Source of the DNA: Mycobacterium gastri
Lineage (GTDB): Bacteria; Actinomycetota; Actinomycetes; Mycobacteriales; Mycobacteriaceae
Length of the DNA stretch: 64,000 nt
Reading direction: 5' to 3'
Assembly: GCF_002102175.1 (NCBI RefSeq)
Contig: NZ_LQOX01000148.1
Location: 1 to 64,000, forward strand
Made by a program: the position numbers and the translations under genes. The notes under the pieces were generated by a model, which was given only the letters and a program-made list of their open reading frames with translations, did no database searches and was not told the origin of the DNA. Positions 50,948-59,695 of the stretch are shown piece by piece; position 1 is the stretch's first letter; each line of letters starts with the position of its first letter.

Positions 50948-51790
50948 TTAGCTCGCCGGCGGATCGATGGCCCGGATGTGCGGGCAGCACTCTTCGATGA
51001 AGCTGCTGATCACCTCGGTGATGCGGTCTGGCGCCTCGTACATCGGAACGTGGCCCACGTTCTTGATCACGGTGACGCGGTGGTCGTCGGGCAGGTGGGT
51101 GGTGAAGTGCCGGGTGTAGCGGGGTGAGGGGATGATCCGGTCCTTACCGCAGATCACCAGATGCGCCGGGACGGCGTTCTCGGCCAATTCCCGCAAGCCG
51201 TGCATGAGCAGCGCCTTGATCAGTAGCTGGAAGTAGGCCGGGCAGTGAGCCACGTCGTCGATGATGCCGTGCAGTTCGGCGTCGCTGACCCCATCCGGTG
51301 AGGCGCTGATCGCGTAGGTGGCCAGCCGGCGGCTGAACGGCAGCCGCAGCACCCGCTGCCGGAACATCCAGGCGGACACCAGCAGCGGGATACCCAGGAT
51401 GAACTTGGCGATCACCTCGAACTTGGCTGGGCTCCAGCGGTGCCAGCCGCCCGCGGGGGCGATGCCGGTGACGCTGCGTGCCCGCCCGCGCCGCTCCAAC
51501 TCGAAGGCGACCCAGCCGCCCAGCGAGTTGCCGACGATGTGCGCGGTATCCCAGCCCAGTTCGTCCATCTGGTGCTCGACGTGATCGGCCAGCACCGCCG
51601 AAGACAGAAACCAGGTACCGGCACGGGGCCCGCCGTTGTGGCTGGCCATGGTCGGGGCGAAAACCTCGTAACGGCCGGTGTCGGCCAGCCGCCGGGCCAC
51701 CTTCTCCCATACCGCCTGGGACAGCAGAAACGGGTGCAGCAGCAGCACCGGCTCGCCGGAACCCAGGTGGATCGGTGTACGGGTCGTCAT
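50948..51790 (-). CDS. Alpha/beta-hydrolase (Rv3337/Rv3338 position), intact
   Basis: 280 residues from ATG 51790 (MTTRTPIHLGSGEPVLLLHP). Hydrolase fold with oxyanion HPFLLSQAVW, nucleophile elbow GNSLGGW near residue 95, acid Asp in ICGKDRIIPSP and catalytic His in NVGHVPMYEAP, so all three triad residues are present. No signal peptide, so cytoplasmic. Substrate unknown (ester, epoxide or C-C bond). In Mtb, from memory, the same place has two short adjacent genes that look like a split version of this one; here the reading frame is continuous. It is convergent with icd1 and divergent from trpS (85 bases between starts). Confidence 0.88.
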   Translation of the reverse strand: MTTRTPIHLGSGEPVLLLHPFLLSQAVWEKVARRLADTGRYEVFAPTMASHNGGPRAGTWFLSSAVLADHVEHQMDELGWDTAHIVGNSLGGWVAFELERRGRARSVTGIAPAGGWHRWSPAKFEVIAKFILGIPLLVSAWMFRQRVLRLPFSRRLATYAISASPDGVSDAELHGIIDDVAHCPAYFQLLIKALLMHGLRELAENAVPAHLVICGKDRIIPSPRYTRHFTTHLPDDHRVTVIKNVGHVPMYEAPDRITEVISSFIEECCPHIRAIDPPAS

Positions 51791-51875
51791 ATTTCCGACA
51801 TTACAAGGTGGTACCGCCGGTATCGCAAGCGTCCTCGAATCACCCGGCTGCCCGCGTGACAAGATCGGGGACATC

Positions 51876-52895
51876 ATGAGCACCCCCACCGGATCCCGCC
51901 GGATTTTCTCCGGCGTGCAGCCAACCTCCGATTCGCTTCACCTGGGCAACGCTCTGGGCGCCGTCACCCAGTGGGTTGCGTTACAGGACGATCACGACGC
52001 GTTCTTCTGCGTGGTCGACCTGCACGCGATCACGCTGCCGCAGGATCCGGAAGCGCTGCGCCGCCGGACCCTGATCACCGCAGCGCAGTACCTGGCGCTG
52101 GGCATCGATGCCGCGCGCGCCACCATCTTCGTGCAGAGTCACGTCCCCGCCCACAGCCAGTTGGCCTGGGTGCTGGGGTGTTTCACCGGTTTCGGTCAGG
52201 CCTCGCGGATGACACAGTTCAAAGACAAGTCGAGTCGCCAGGGCGCCGAGTCCACCACCGTCGGCCTGTTCACCTACCCGGTCTTGCAGGCCGCCGACGT
52301 GCTGGCCTACGACAGCGACCTGGTGCCGGTGGGGGAGGACCAGCGCCAGCACCTGGAGCTGGCCCGCGACGTCGCGCAGCGGTTCAACAGCCGCTTCCCG
52401 GATACCTTCGTGGTTCCCGATGTGCTCATTCCCAAGGTCACCGCCAAGATCTACGACCTGCAGGATCCGACGTCGAAGATGAGCAAGTCGGCCAGCACCG
52501 ACGCCGGGCTGATCAGCCTGCTCGACGAGCCGGCGTTGTCCGCCAAGAAGATTCGTTCGGCGGTGACCGACAGCGAACGTGAGATTCGCTACGACCCGGA
52601 CGCCAAACCGGGTGTGTCGAATCTGCTCAGCATCCAGTCGGCGGTCACCGGGGTCGGCATCGAGACTCTCGTCGACGGCTATGCCGGACGCGGCTACGGC
52701 GACCTGAAGAAGGACACCGCCGAGGCCGTCGTCGCCTACGTCAGCCCCATCAAGGCCCGGGTCAACGAGCTGATCGCCGACGTGGCCGAACTCGAGTCCG
52801 TGCTGCAGGCCGGGGCCGAGCGCGCCCACGAGGTCGCCAGCAAAACCGTGCAACGGGTCTACGATCGGCTGGGCTTTCTACCGCAACGGGGGTAG
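51876..52895 (+). CDS. trpS: Tryptophanyl-tRNA synthetase
   Basis: Charges tRNA-Trp with tryptophan. 339 residues from ATG 51876 (MSTPTGSRRIFSGVQPTSDS), as in Mtb TrpS; the upstream in-frame stretch is rejected. Class I synthetase: HIGH-type motif as HLGN near residues 22-25, the substrate-pocket segment VVDLHAITLPQDP, TYPVLQAADVLAYDSDLVPVG with the downstream EDQRQHLEL, and KMSKS at about 205-209 (DPTSKMSKSAST). It is probably co-transcribed with the membrane protein gene that starts 3 bases later. Confidence 0.97.
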   Translation: MSTPTGSRRIFSGVQPTSDSLHLGNALGAVTQWVALQDDHDAFFCVVDLHAITLPQDPEALRRRTLITAAQYLALGIDAARATIFVQSHVPAHSQLAWVLGCFTGFGQASRMTQFKDKSSRQGAESTTVGLFTYPVLQAADVLAYDSDLVPVGEDQRQHLELARDVAQRFNSRFPDTFVVPDVLIPKVTAKIYDLQDPTSKMSKSASTDAGLISLLDEPALSAKKIRSAVTDSEREIRYDPDAKPGVSNLLSIQSAVTGVGIETLVDGYAGRGYGDLKKDTAEAVVAYVSPIKARVNELIADVAELESVLQAGAERAHEVASKTVQRVYDRLGFLPQRG

Positions 52896-52898
52896 CGC

Positions 52899-53933
52899 TT
52901 GACCACGACTGAGCCGGCCGAACCAGGAATCCTTGATCGGCTGCGGTCCCGGAACCGGTGGTTCGACCACGCGATGCGCGCCTACACGCGATTCAGCGAG
53001 CGCCGGGGCGGCTTCTACGCGGCAGGCCTGACGTATTACACGATCTTCGCGTTGTTCCCGCTGCTGATGGTCGGTTTCGCCGTGGTCGGGTTCACGTTGA
53101 AGCGCAACCAGAACCTGCTCAACATGGCCTATGACCGGATCCGGGCCCTGGTTCCGGGCGCCTTCGGTCAGCAGCTGATCGACTTGATGAACTCGGCGAT
53201 CGATGCGCGGGCGTCGGTCGGCGTCATCGGCCTGGCCACCGCGGCGTGGGCCGGGCTGGGGTGGATGTCACATCTGCGGGTGGCGCTGAGCGAGATGTGG
53301 GCGCATCCCGTCGAATCCGGGAACTACGTGCGCAACAAGCTTTCCGACCTGGCGGCGATGGTCGGGACGTTCCTGGTGACCATGGCGACCATTGCGCTCA
53401 CCGCGTTGAGTTACCTGCGGCCGATGGCGACGGCTTTGAAATGGCTTGGAATACCTGAGCTTTCGGTGCTGGATTGGATCTTCAGGGCGATTTCGGTAGT
53501 GCTGTCGGTGCTGGTGTCGTGGCTGCTGTTCACCTGGATGATCGCGCGGCTGCCGCGGCAGTCGGGGCGCTTCGTCACCTCGATGCGAGCCGGTTTGATG
53601 GCGGCCGTCGGGTTCGAGCTGTTCAAGCAGGTGGGGTCGATCTACCTGCGGATGGTCCTGCGCAGCCCGGCGGGCGCCACGTTCGGGCCGGTGCTGGGGT
53701 TGATGGTGTTCGCCAATGTCACTGCCTACCTGGTGCTGTTCGCCACCGCGTGGGCGGCCACCGAAACCGAGGACGACCCGCGTGCCAGACATGTCGATCC
53801 GCCGGGCCCCGCGATCATCCGGCCGCGCATACAGGTCGACGAGGGCCTGTCGGCACGGCAGACCCTGGCCGCGGTGGCCACCGGAGCCCTTGGAGCGCTG
53901 ACGTTTTCGCGACTGGTGCGCCGGCGACGGTAA
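52899..53933 (+). CDS. YihY/BrkB-family inner-membrane protein (Rv3335c-like)
   Basis: 344 residues from TTG 52899, 3 bases after trpS. YihY (formerly called ribonuclease BN) family: RRGGFYAAGLTYYTIFALFP marks the first membrane segment. About six helices follow, near 45-65, 105-130, 145-165, 195-220 (VLSVLVSWLLFTWMIARLP), 235-260 and 270-290. The C-terminal cytoplasmic tail is arginine-rich, ending LVRRRR. Function unknown; the old RNase annotation is not supported for the family. A GTG or ATG start is not available close by, and TTG with immediate coupling to trpS is the best choice. Confidence 0.85.
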   Translation: MTTTEPAEPGILDRLRSRNRWFDHAMRAYTRFSERRGGFYAAGLTYYTIFALFPLLMVGFAVVGFTLKRNQNLLNMAYDRIRALVPGAFGQQLIDLMNSAIDARASVGVIGLATAAWAGLGWMSHLRVALSEMWAHPVESGNYVRNKLSDLAAMVGTFLVTMATIALTALSYLRPMATALKWLGIPELSVLDWIFRAISVVLSVLVSWLLFTWMIARLPRQSGRFVTSMRAGLMAAVGFELFKQVGSIYLRMVLRSPAGATFGPVLGLMVFANVTAYLVLFATAWAATETEDDPRARHVDPPGPAIIRPRIQVDEGLSARQTLAAVATGALGALTFSRLVRRRR

Positions 53934-53947
53934 CGGTAGTAGCCGCG

Positions 53948-55147
53948 TTAGCTCATCGCGGCGAGCACATCGGCGCACCAGCTGCTCGGCAGCATCGGCA
54001 CCCGCGGACCGGCGGCGAGTCCCTCACCATGCAGCACTGCCAACCCCGATGGCTGCGCGACGGTCTCCTTGCCGGCGGTCCCGGCAAATCCCCACGTCCC
54101 GGCACCCCGGTCGGAAGCCAGCACCGACGCCGGTGTGGCCGCAGGCGTCGGCGCCACCCCCGCGACGGGCCGGACCGCCGGCGCCGGCGCACCACCTGCC
54201 GGCAGCCTCACCGGAGCAGACCCACCCCCCACCGCGGCAACCAGCACCGGGTCCGCCGTCTTGAGGTCGTCATCGACCGGCTCGGTGTCCACTGCCAGCT
54301 GGCTGCCCACGCCAATGCCGATCGGCAACGCGGTCGACAACGACGTCGGCACCGCGATCAACGCGCCGGCCAGCACGAAAGGCGTTGCGATCACCAGCAA
54401 CGGCGGGCCAAAGATGAGCCCCAAGATCGCGAAGACGATCGCGTAGGTGAGGATCAGCAGCGGCGTGATCAGTGCGATCACGATCGTGTACGCGACCACG
54501 GCAAACAGGATCTCGAGCAATATCAGAATGATCTGTATCAAGATCACGATGATGATCGGGAGTTCTCCCACCGCCGCGGCTGCGGGGAGGGCGCTGGCCG
54601 CGCCGACTCCGGCGCTGAGCAGTACCGGCGCCGGTGCGGTCCGGGGCGCCGCCGCCACCGCCGCACCCGCAACGGCCTCGTAGACGCCCATCGTGGTGGC
54701 CGCCTGGATCCACATCCGCACGTAGTCGGCCTCGTTGAGCGCGATCGGGATGGTATTGATCCCAAAGAAATTCGTCGCCACCAACACCCCGTGGGTGAGG
54801 TGGTTGGCGGCCAATTCCGCCAGCGTCGGCATCGCCGCCAGCGCGCCGGCATAGGCCGTCGCCGCAACCTCGTGTTGGGTGGCCAACGCCGCGCTGTCCG
54901 CACTGGCCTGCGTCAACCAGGCCACATAAGGCACATGCGCGGCCACATAGCTCTCGGCACTCGGGCCTTGCCACGCCGCGGCCTGCACCGCGGCCAGCGC
55001 TGCAGTGAGTTCTTCTGCGACAGAGGCGTATTCGGCGCTCAGCGAGGTCCACGCCGCAGCGGCCGCCAGTAGCGGAGCGGGCCCCGGGCCCCAACTCAGC
55101 AATGCCGAATGCACCTCCGGCGGGGAGGCGATCCAGGGCGCCGTCAT
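53948..55147 (-). CDS. PPE protein, PPW subfamily
   Basis: 399 residues from ATG 55147. The PPE domain begins MTAPWIASPPEVHSALLSWG and includes the WxG turn AAWQGPSAESYV near residue 60. The C-terminus has both PPW signatures: GFAGTAGK and PMLPSSW (PxxPxxW). Between them, residues about 195-270 are extremely hydrophobic (for example PIIIVILIQIILILLEILFA), enough for several membrane segments, so this one is likely membrane- or outer-membrane-associated after ESX secretion. No PE partner is adjacent. In Mtb this interval has other genes, suggesting insertion or loss. Confidence 0.9.
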   Translation of the reverse strand: MTAPWIASPPEVHSALLSWGPGPAPLLAAAAAWTSLSAEYASVAEELTAALAAVQAAAWQGPSAESYVAAHVPYVAWLTQASADSAALATQHEVAATAYAGALAAMPTLAELAANHLTHGVLVATNFFGINTIPIALNEADYVRMWIQAATTMGVYEAVAGAAVAAAPRTAPAPVLLSAGVGAASALPAAAAVGELPIIIVILIQIILILLEILFAVVAYTIVIALITPLLILTYAIVFAILGLIFGPPLLVIATPFVLAGALIAVPTSLSTALPIGIGVGSQLAVDTEPVDDDLKTADPVLVAAVGGGSAPVRLPAGGAPAPAVRPVAGVAPTPAATPASVLASDRGAGTWGFAGTAGKETVAQPSGLAVLHGEGLAAGPRVPMLPSSWCADVLAAMS

Positions 55148-55446
55148 ACCGATCCGCCTGATGCGCCCGAGATCACATCGGTCTCGGCCGGGGCATCACC
55201 GACCCCGGAACGGTGAGGTACTACGCGCAGCATCACTACCGGCACTCCTTTTGCTGGCGTTCTACTTGCATTCTGCCTACCTGCACGGCAAGGCTGTGGT
55301 CGACCACTGCACCGGGGCCTGGCTCACGAGTTCGGGAATATCAAACTCACCCGATACAACTCTTGTCAATTATTGAAAATCGCTACGGTTGCTTAGGTCT
55401 GCTTAGGTCGTGGCTAGGGCATGGCTAGGGCATGGCTAGGGCATGG
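55148..55446. other. Region upstream of the PPE gene and downstream of nagA
   Basis: About 300 bases with no gene. The left part is the PPE leader (probable promoter region, AT-richer around 55340-55385). The right part holds short tandem repeats: GCTTAGGTC twice (55391-55409), then the 11-base array. Confidence 0.5.
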
Positions 55447-55453
55447 CTAGGGC
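55410..55453. repeat. 11-base tandem repeat, four copies, at the nagA stop codon
   Basis: Unit ATGGCTAGGGC (first copy GTGGCTAGGGC). Each unit contains CTAG; the last copy provides the nagA stop (TAG, positions 55449-55447 on the minus strand). A typical slippage-prone VNTR. Confidence 0.9.
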
Positions 55454-56649
55454 CCCCGAGGTTCCCTCCGTTGCGTGGCCTCTTCGGCACCGAACGCAAC
55501 GGCGCAACGTCGCGGCTCGTCGTCGGAAGTCAGCCACACGCCGCTGCGCATCACCGCGACCACCCGCAGACCGCGGTCCAGGACAACAAGATCGGCGTCA
55601 CAGCCGGCCCGCAGGCTGCCGATGCCCGCCAGCCCCAGCGCGCGGGCCGGAGTGGCCGAGGTCAGCTGCACCGCGGCGGCCAGCGCGTCGTCGTCGGGAT
55701 CCGCTCCGGCCGCGCTGCGAAACAACTGATCCATGGTGGCCGTGCTGCCGGCGATCGTCGACGTCCCGCGCACCCGCGCCACGCCGGCCTCGACGTCGAT
55801 CGGTACCGAGCCCAGTCGATATGCCCCGTCGCCGCATCCGGCGGCGGCCATCGCGTCGGTGATCAGGGCCACCCGGTTGGGTCCGATGGCCGCGATCACC
55901 GTCCGCACTACCGCGGGGTGGACGTGGACGCCGTCGGCGATCAGTTCGACCGTCACCCGTGGGTCCTCCAGCAATGCCAGCACCAGCCCGGGCGCGCGAT
56001 GGTCCAGCGGCGGCATCGCGTTGAACAGATGGGTGCCCACCGTCGCCCCGAGCCCGACGGCATGCCGGGCCTGTTCGTACGTCGCGTCCGAATGCCCAAC
56101 TGCTACAACAACAGTCGCGTCAAGAAAGCGGCGGATCGCCTGGTCTGCGCCGGGCAGCTCGGGGGCCAGCGTCACCATCCGAATGGTGCCGTCGGCGGCG
56201 GCCAGCACCGCGTCGATCTCGGCCGGGTCCGGGGCGCGCATCCGCGTGGGGTCATGCGCGCCGCAGCGCACCGGACTCAACCACGGCCCTTCCAGATGGA
56301 TGCCGGCGACAGCGCCCGACCGGGTAGCGTCGGCGGCCCGAGCCACGGCGTCGATCAGCTCCGCGGGGCCGGCGGTGACCAGGCTGGCCAGCATGGTCGT
56401 CGTGCCGTGCCGCAGATGAAAGCCGGCCGCGCGGGCAATATGCCCGTCGGTGCAGGACGCGCCGCCGCCGCCGTGCACGTGCATGTCGACGAAACCGGGC
56501 ACCACCACGGCATCGGGGAAATCGACGTCGGCCGGCTGCGGTGGCCGGCCGGCTGCGCAGGCCGAAATAGTCCGGCCCGCTGTTCGCACCCAGCCCGGCC
56601 GGCATACTCGGCCGTCGATGACGGCGGTGCCGGCACAAATCAGGCTCAT
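55447..56649 (-). CDS. nagA: N-acetylglucosamine-6-phosphate deacetylase
   Basis: Deacetylates GlcNAc-6-phosphate from cell-wall recycling or uptake, giving glucosamine-6-phosphate. 400 residues from ATG 56649 (MSLICAGTAVIDGRVC). Amidohydrolase barrel: metal ligands HVHGGGG near residues 52-58, IHLEGPWLSP (Glu ligand and substrate loop), VAVGHSDATYEQ (metal His), THLFNAMPPLDHR, ELIADGVHVHP and the catalytic Asp in ALITDAMAAAG. The start overlaps the sugI stop (4 bases), so the two form one unit. The C-terminal 20 residues run into the tandem repeat and may vary. Confidence 0.94.
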   Translation of the reverse strand: MSLICAGTAVIDGRVCRPGWVRTAGRTISACAAGRPPQPADVDFPDAVVVPGFVDMHVHGGGGASCTDGHIARAAGFHLRHGTTTMLASLVTAGPAELIDAVARAADATRSGAVAGIHLEGPWLSPVRCGAHDPTRMRAPDPAEIDAVLAAADGTIRMVTLAPELPGADQAIRRFLDATVVVAVGHSDATYEQARHAVGLGATVGTHLFNAMPPLDHRAPGLVLALLEDPRVTVELIADGVHVHPAVVRTVIAAIGPNRVALITDAMAAAGCGDGAYRLGSVPIDVEAGVARVRGTSTIAGSTATMDQLFRSAAGADPDDDALAAAVQLTSATPARALGLAGIGSLRAGCDADLVVLDRGLRVVAVMRSGVWLTSDDEPRRCAVAFGAEEATQRREPRGP

Positions 56650-58007
56650 CGGGTCTCCGGGGCCTGGGAAGGTTCGGTAGGCCAGCGGCCGCCGTTCTCC
56701 CAGTAACGCTGGATCTCTTCGAGCTCGCGGCCCTTGGTCTCCGGCGCATACCCGAGCACCACCACGAAGGCAATCACGGTGAGCGCCCCGAAGAGCGCGA
56801 AAATGCCTGCGCCGCCGAGCCAATGCAGCATGGTGAGAAAGAAGCCGGCAACGATCGCGTTGGCCGTCAGCGTCGAGGTGAGCATCGCGCTCGACCCTAT
56901 CGACCGCAGCCGGGAGGGGAAGCTTTCCCCGGCGTACACCCAGACCAGCGAGCCGAACCCGAAGTTGAAGCCGACGATGAACAGCAGCACCCCGCCGAAT
57001 CCGCCGATCAGCCCGCTGCCGGCGCTGTAGGCGAATGTCACGACCAGGATGGCGTCTGCGGCGATCATCATCGCGATGCCCGACAGCAGGATGGGGCGCC
57101 GGCCCCACCGGTCGACGGAAAACAGCGAGACGAAGACCGCCGACAATCCGGCCAGCTGCACCAGTGCCGGCAGCCCCAACAACGCGAAATCGCCGGTGAA
57201 ACCCATGGCGGCAAAGATCCGCGGGCTGTAGTAGATGATCGCGTTGATCCCGGTGATCTGGACCAGGAAGCCCAGGGTGACCACGAACAAAGTGGCGCGC
57301 CGATACGGCTGTCGCAGCATCTCGGAAACCCGTCCGCTGCCTTCGCCGAGAGCACCGGCCATGTCGGCCAGCTGGGTATCGACGGTGGCCTCGGATTCGA
57401 TGCGCAGCAGCGCCCTTCGTGCCTCGTCGACTCGGCCCTTGAGCAGATACCAGCGAGCGGTGTCGGGCAGCCGCATCAGTAATGGCAGCAGCAGCGTGGC
57501 GGGCACCGCCGCGAGCCCTAAGATCCACCGCCAGCCGTGCGAGCCGGCCAGCAGGTAACCCACCAGGTAGCCCAGGATGATGCCGCTGAGAATCGCCACC
57601 TGATAAGCGGTCAGCAATGACCCGCGCACCGCCGCCGGGGCGGATTCGGCCACATACACCGGAACCACCACCACCGCCACGCCGATCGTCACCCCCAGCA
57701 ACAGGCGGGCCACCAGCAGCATCGGAAAGGACACAGCCGATGCGCCGAACAGCGCGAACAGCGCGAAGCCGGCGGTGAGCAGCACCGTCGACTTGTTGCG
57801 CCCGATAGCGTTGGCCAGCACCCCGGCCCCGAGCGCCCCGATGATCTGGCCGATCACCACCGTCGTGGTCAGCAGCTCCTGCTGGCGCGTGGTGAGGCCG
57901 AACTCCTCGGTGACGAACAGCAGCGCGCCGGCGATGCTGGACAGGTCGTAGCCGTAGATGAGGCCGACGCTGGCCGCGGTGAGCCCGACCAGTATTCCCC
58001 GCTGCAC
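56646..58007 (-). CDS. sugI: MFS sugar transporter SugI
   Basis: 453 residues from GTG 58007. Major-facilitator sugar porter with twelve hydrophobic segments. Signatures of the sugar-porter subfamily are YGYDLSSIAGALLF in helix 1, the loop motif GAGVLANAIGRNKS, PVYVAESAPAAVRGSL after helix 4, ITGINAIIYYSPRIF in helix 7 and the C-terminal PETKGRELEEIQRYWENG. The substrate is not established; coupling to nagA suggests an amino sugar or other wall-derived sugar. The Mtb counterpart has a slightly longer N-terminus, which here would require an upstream start not supported by the sequence. It lies 7 bases beyond the small gene that follows on the map. Confidence 0.92.
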   Translation of the reverse strand: MQRGILVGLTAASVGLIYGYDLSSIAGALLFVTEEFGLTTRQQELLTTTVVIGQIIGALGAGVLANAIGRNKSTVLLTAGFALFALFGASAVSFPMLLVARLLLGVTIGVAVVVVPVYVAESAPAAVRGSLLTAYQVAILSGIILGYLVGYLLAGSHGWRWILGLAAVPATLLLPLLMRLPDTARWYLLKGRVDEARRALLRIESEATVDTQLADMAGALGEGSGRVSEMLRQPYRRATLFVVTLGFLVQITGINAIIYYSPRIFAAMGFTGDFALLGLPALVQLAGLSAVFVSLFSVDRWGRRPILLSGIAMMIAADAILVVTFAYSAGSGLIGGFGGVLLFIVGFNFGFGSLVWVYAGESFPSRLRSIGSSAMLTSTLTANAIVAGFFLTMLHWLGGAGIFALFGALTVIAFVVVLGYAPETKGRELEEIQRYWENGGRWPTEPSQAPETR

Positions 58008-58014
58008 GGACAGC

Positions 58015-58341
58015 TCAGCTCGCCGACACCCGGGCCTTGAGTAACTCGATGACGCGGTCGGGGTCCTCGGGGGTGATGCACGGTTTGACCCGGCTGCCCA
58101 GGTCGAGGATCAGCAGGGTGCTCTTGCTGCCCCGCTTCAAGTCCAGCGGGAACCAGTAGCGCGGGTCGGTAGCGCCCCAGAACCGGCCCTTGCCGGACGC
58201 CCAGCCCATCTGTTCGGTCTTGATGCCCTTGATGTCGCGGTAGGCGATTCGCTTCGAGCCAGCAAAGGGGAAGTAATAGCGGCGGATGGTGATTCCATCG
58301 CCGTCCAGGGTGAGGCCCGCGTCCTCGTACAGGGCAGTCAT
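58015..58341 (-). CDS. Small conserved protein, possible PH-like fold
   Basis: 108 residues (MTALYEDAGLTLDGDGITIR, then YYFPFAGSKRIAYRDIKGIK and a C-terminal helix DPDRVIELLKARVSAS). The alternating strand pattern and final amphipathic helix resemble a bacterial pleckstrin-homology-like domain, but this is a fold guess only. No membrane segment or signal peptide. It lies between dacB1 and sugI-nagA on the same strand with 7- and 10-base gaps, so it is probably in one transcript with them. Function not known. Confidence 0.75.
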   Translation of the reverse strand: MTALYEDAGLTLDGDGITIRRYYFPFAGSKRIAYRDIKGIKTEQMGWASGKGRFWGATDPRYWFPLDLKRGSKSTLLILDLGSRVKPCITPEDPDRVIELLKARVSAS

Positions 58342-58351
58342 CTCGCAGAGT

Positions 58352-59578
58352 CTAGTGCTGAGTACGGCTGTTCATCGAGCGTGCGACCAGGATCAACCCG
58401 AACACGACGACGGCGCCGATCACCGCCACCCCCACCCGGACCGGCAAAGCGTCGGCCGGGGACATGAGCCCAGCCGCCCGGGCGGCATCGGGCTGGTGTT
58501 CGCCCGGTTTGTCCCTGCCGGACGCCAGGGCTGGGTCGGGCTCGATCAGCGAACCGATCTGGGTGCCCTGCGGGGTGCTGAAGCCGTAGTCCAGCAGGTG
58601 GGCGGCTTGTTCCCACGGCGCGATCGGCTGCCGGGTTCCGTGCAGCAGCACCGCCATCAGGCGGCGGCCGTTGTGGTTGGCCGCCCCGACGAAGGTCTGG
58701 CCGGCGTCGTCGGTGTAACCGGTCTTGCCGCCCAGCGCGCCCGGGTAGTGGTAGAGCAGCTGATTGTCGTTTTCCAGCTCGTAGCCGGGATGGTCGCCGT
58801 GGCCGGGGAAGTCGTAGCTGCGGGTGGCGACGATGTCGGCAAAGGTGGGGTTGCGCCAGGCGTACCGATAGAACAGGCCGATGTCGTAGGCCGAGGTGCT
58901 CATGCCCGGCCCGTCGAGGCCGGACGGCGTCGCCACCCGGGTGTCGCGCCCGCCCAGCTTGGCGGCCAGCACGTTGATTTTTTCCAGCGCCATCTGCATG
59001 CCGCCGAGTTGCCTGGCCAGCGCGTGCGCGGCGTCGTTGCCCGAATGCATCAGCAGGCCGTGCAGCAGCTGGTTGACGGTGTAGCTGCCGCCGGCGTCGA
59101 CGCCGACCTTGGTGCCCTCGGCGGCCGCGTCGTCGTCGGTTCCGGCAACCGCCTTGTTGAGGTTCAGCTCGTTGATCGCCGCCATCGCGACCAGCACCTT
59201 GATGATGCTGGCCGGGCGGTGCCGGCCGTGTGGATCGCGAGCGGCGATGACGGCGCCGCTGTCCAGGTCGGCCACCAGCCATGCCTCGGCCGAGACGTCG
59301 CCCGGTACCGGCGGGGTGTCCGGCGCGGTGATGATGCCGCAACCGGCCAGGGCGTTGCCGCCGACCGGTGTCGGGGGCACCGCCAGTGGCAGCGGCGGGT
59401 CACCGGCCGTCGGGACTTCCGAGGAGTCCACCGCCGGCGGGGTGGACACCTTGTACGGGCAATTTCCGGCGCCGTTGGCCGCCGCGTTGGGTTCGGCGTG
59501 TGCGGTCGGCACAGCAGCCGGTCCCGCTGCCAGGAATGCGGCTGCAACCAGGCACGATGCGGCGCGTAACAGGTACAT
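58352..59578 (-). CDS. dacB1: D-alanyl-D-alanine carboxypeptidase DacB1
   Basis: Low-molecular-weight penicillin-binding protein that trims the pentapeptide of peptidoglycan. 408 residues from ATG 59578. A Sec signal peptide (MYLLRAASCLVAAAFLAAGP, cleaved after AHA), a low-complexity region to about 105, then the peptidase S11 domain with SxxK as SIIK (in RPASIIKVLVAM), SGN as HSGND and KTG as GGKTGYTDDAG, all intact. A C-terminal membrane anchor sits near 380-400 (VGVAVIGAVVVFGLILVA) with a short basic tail. The active domain is outside the cytoplasmic membrane. The upstream frame to 59659 is rejected because it would mask the signal peptide. Confidence 0.95.
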   Translation of the reverse strand: MYLLRAASCLVAAAFLAAGPAAVPTAHAEPNAAANGAGNCPYKVSTPPAVDSSEVPTAGDPPLPLAVPPTPVGGNALAGCGIITAPDTPPVPGDVSAEAWLVADLDSGAVIAARDPHGRHRPASIIKVLVAMAAINELNLNKAVAGTDDDAAAEGTKVGVDAGGSYTVNQLLHGLLMHSGNDAAHALARQLGGMQMALEKINVLAAKLGGRDTRVATPSGLDGPGMSTSAYDIGLFYRYAWRNPTFADIVATRSYDFPGHGDHPGYELENDNQLLYHYPGALGGKTGYTDDAGQTFVGAANHNGRRLMAVLLHGTRQPIAPWEQAAHLLDYGFSTPQGTQIGSLIEPDPALASGRDKPGEHQPDAARAAGLMSPADALPVRVGVAVIGAVVVFGLILVARSMNSRTQH

Positions 59579-59651
59579 CGCTGAGCAGATTAGGCGATCG
59601 GCGGCCGGATCGCCGGGCGCCGCGCTGTGACTGGTGAGGCGGAAGTTAAAA

Positions 59652-59689
59652 ATTAGCATTTGACAGTGGCGATTAGCTATCTGACACTG
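59652..59689. promoter_or_regulatory. Two direct-repeat candidate operators before the MerR gene
   Basis: ATTAGC-ATT-TGACAGTG (59652-59668) and ATTAGC-TATC-TGACACTG (59672-59689), 20 bases apart, about two helical turns. The second overlaps the perfect palindrome CTGACACTGTCAG (59681-59693). A -35-like TTGACA is embedded at 59660-59665. Confidence 0.65.
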
Positions 59690-59695
59690 TCAGAT

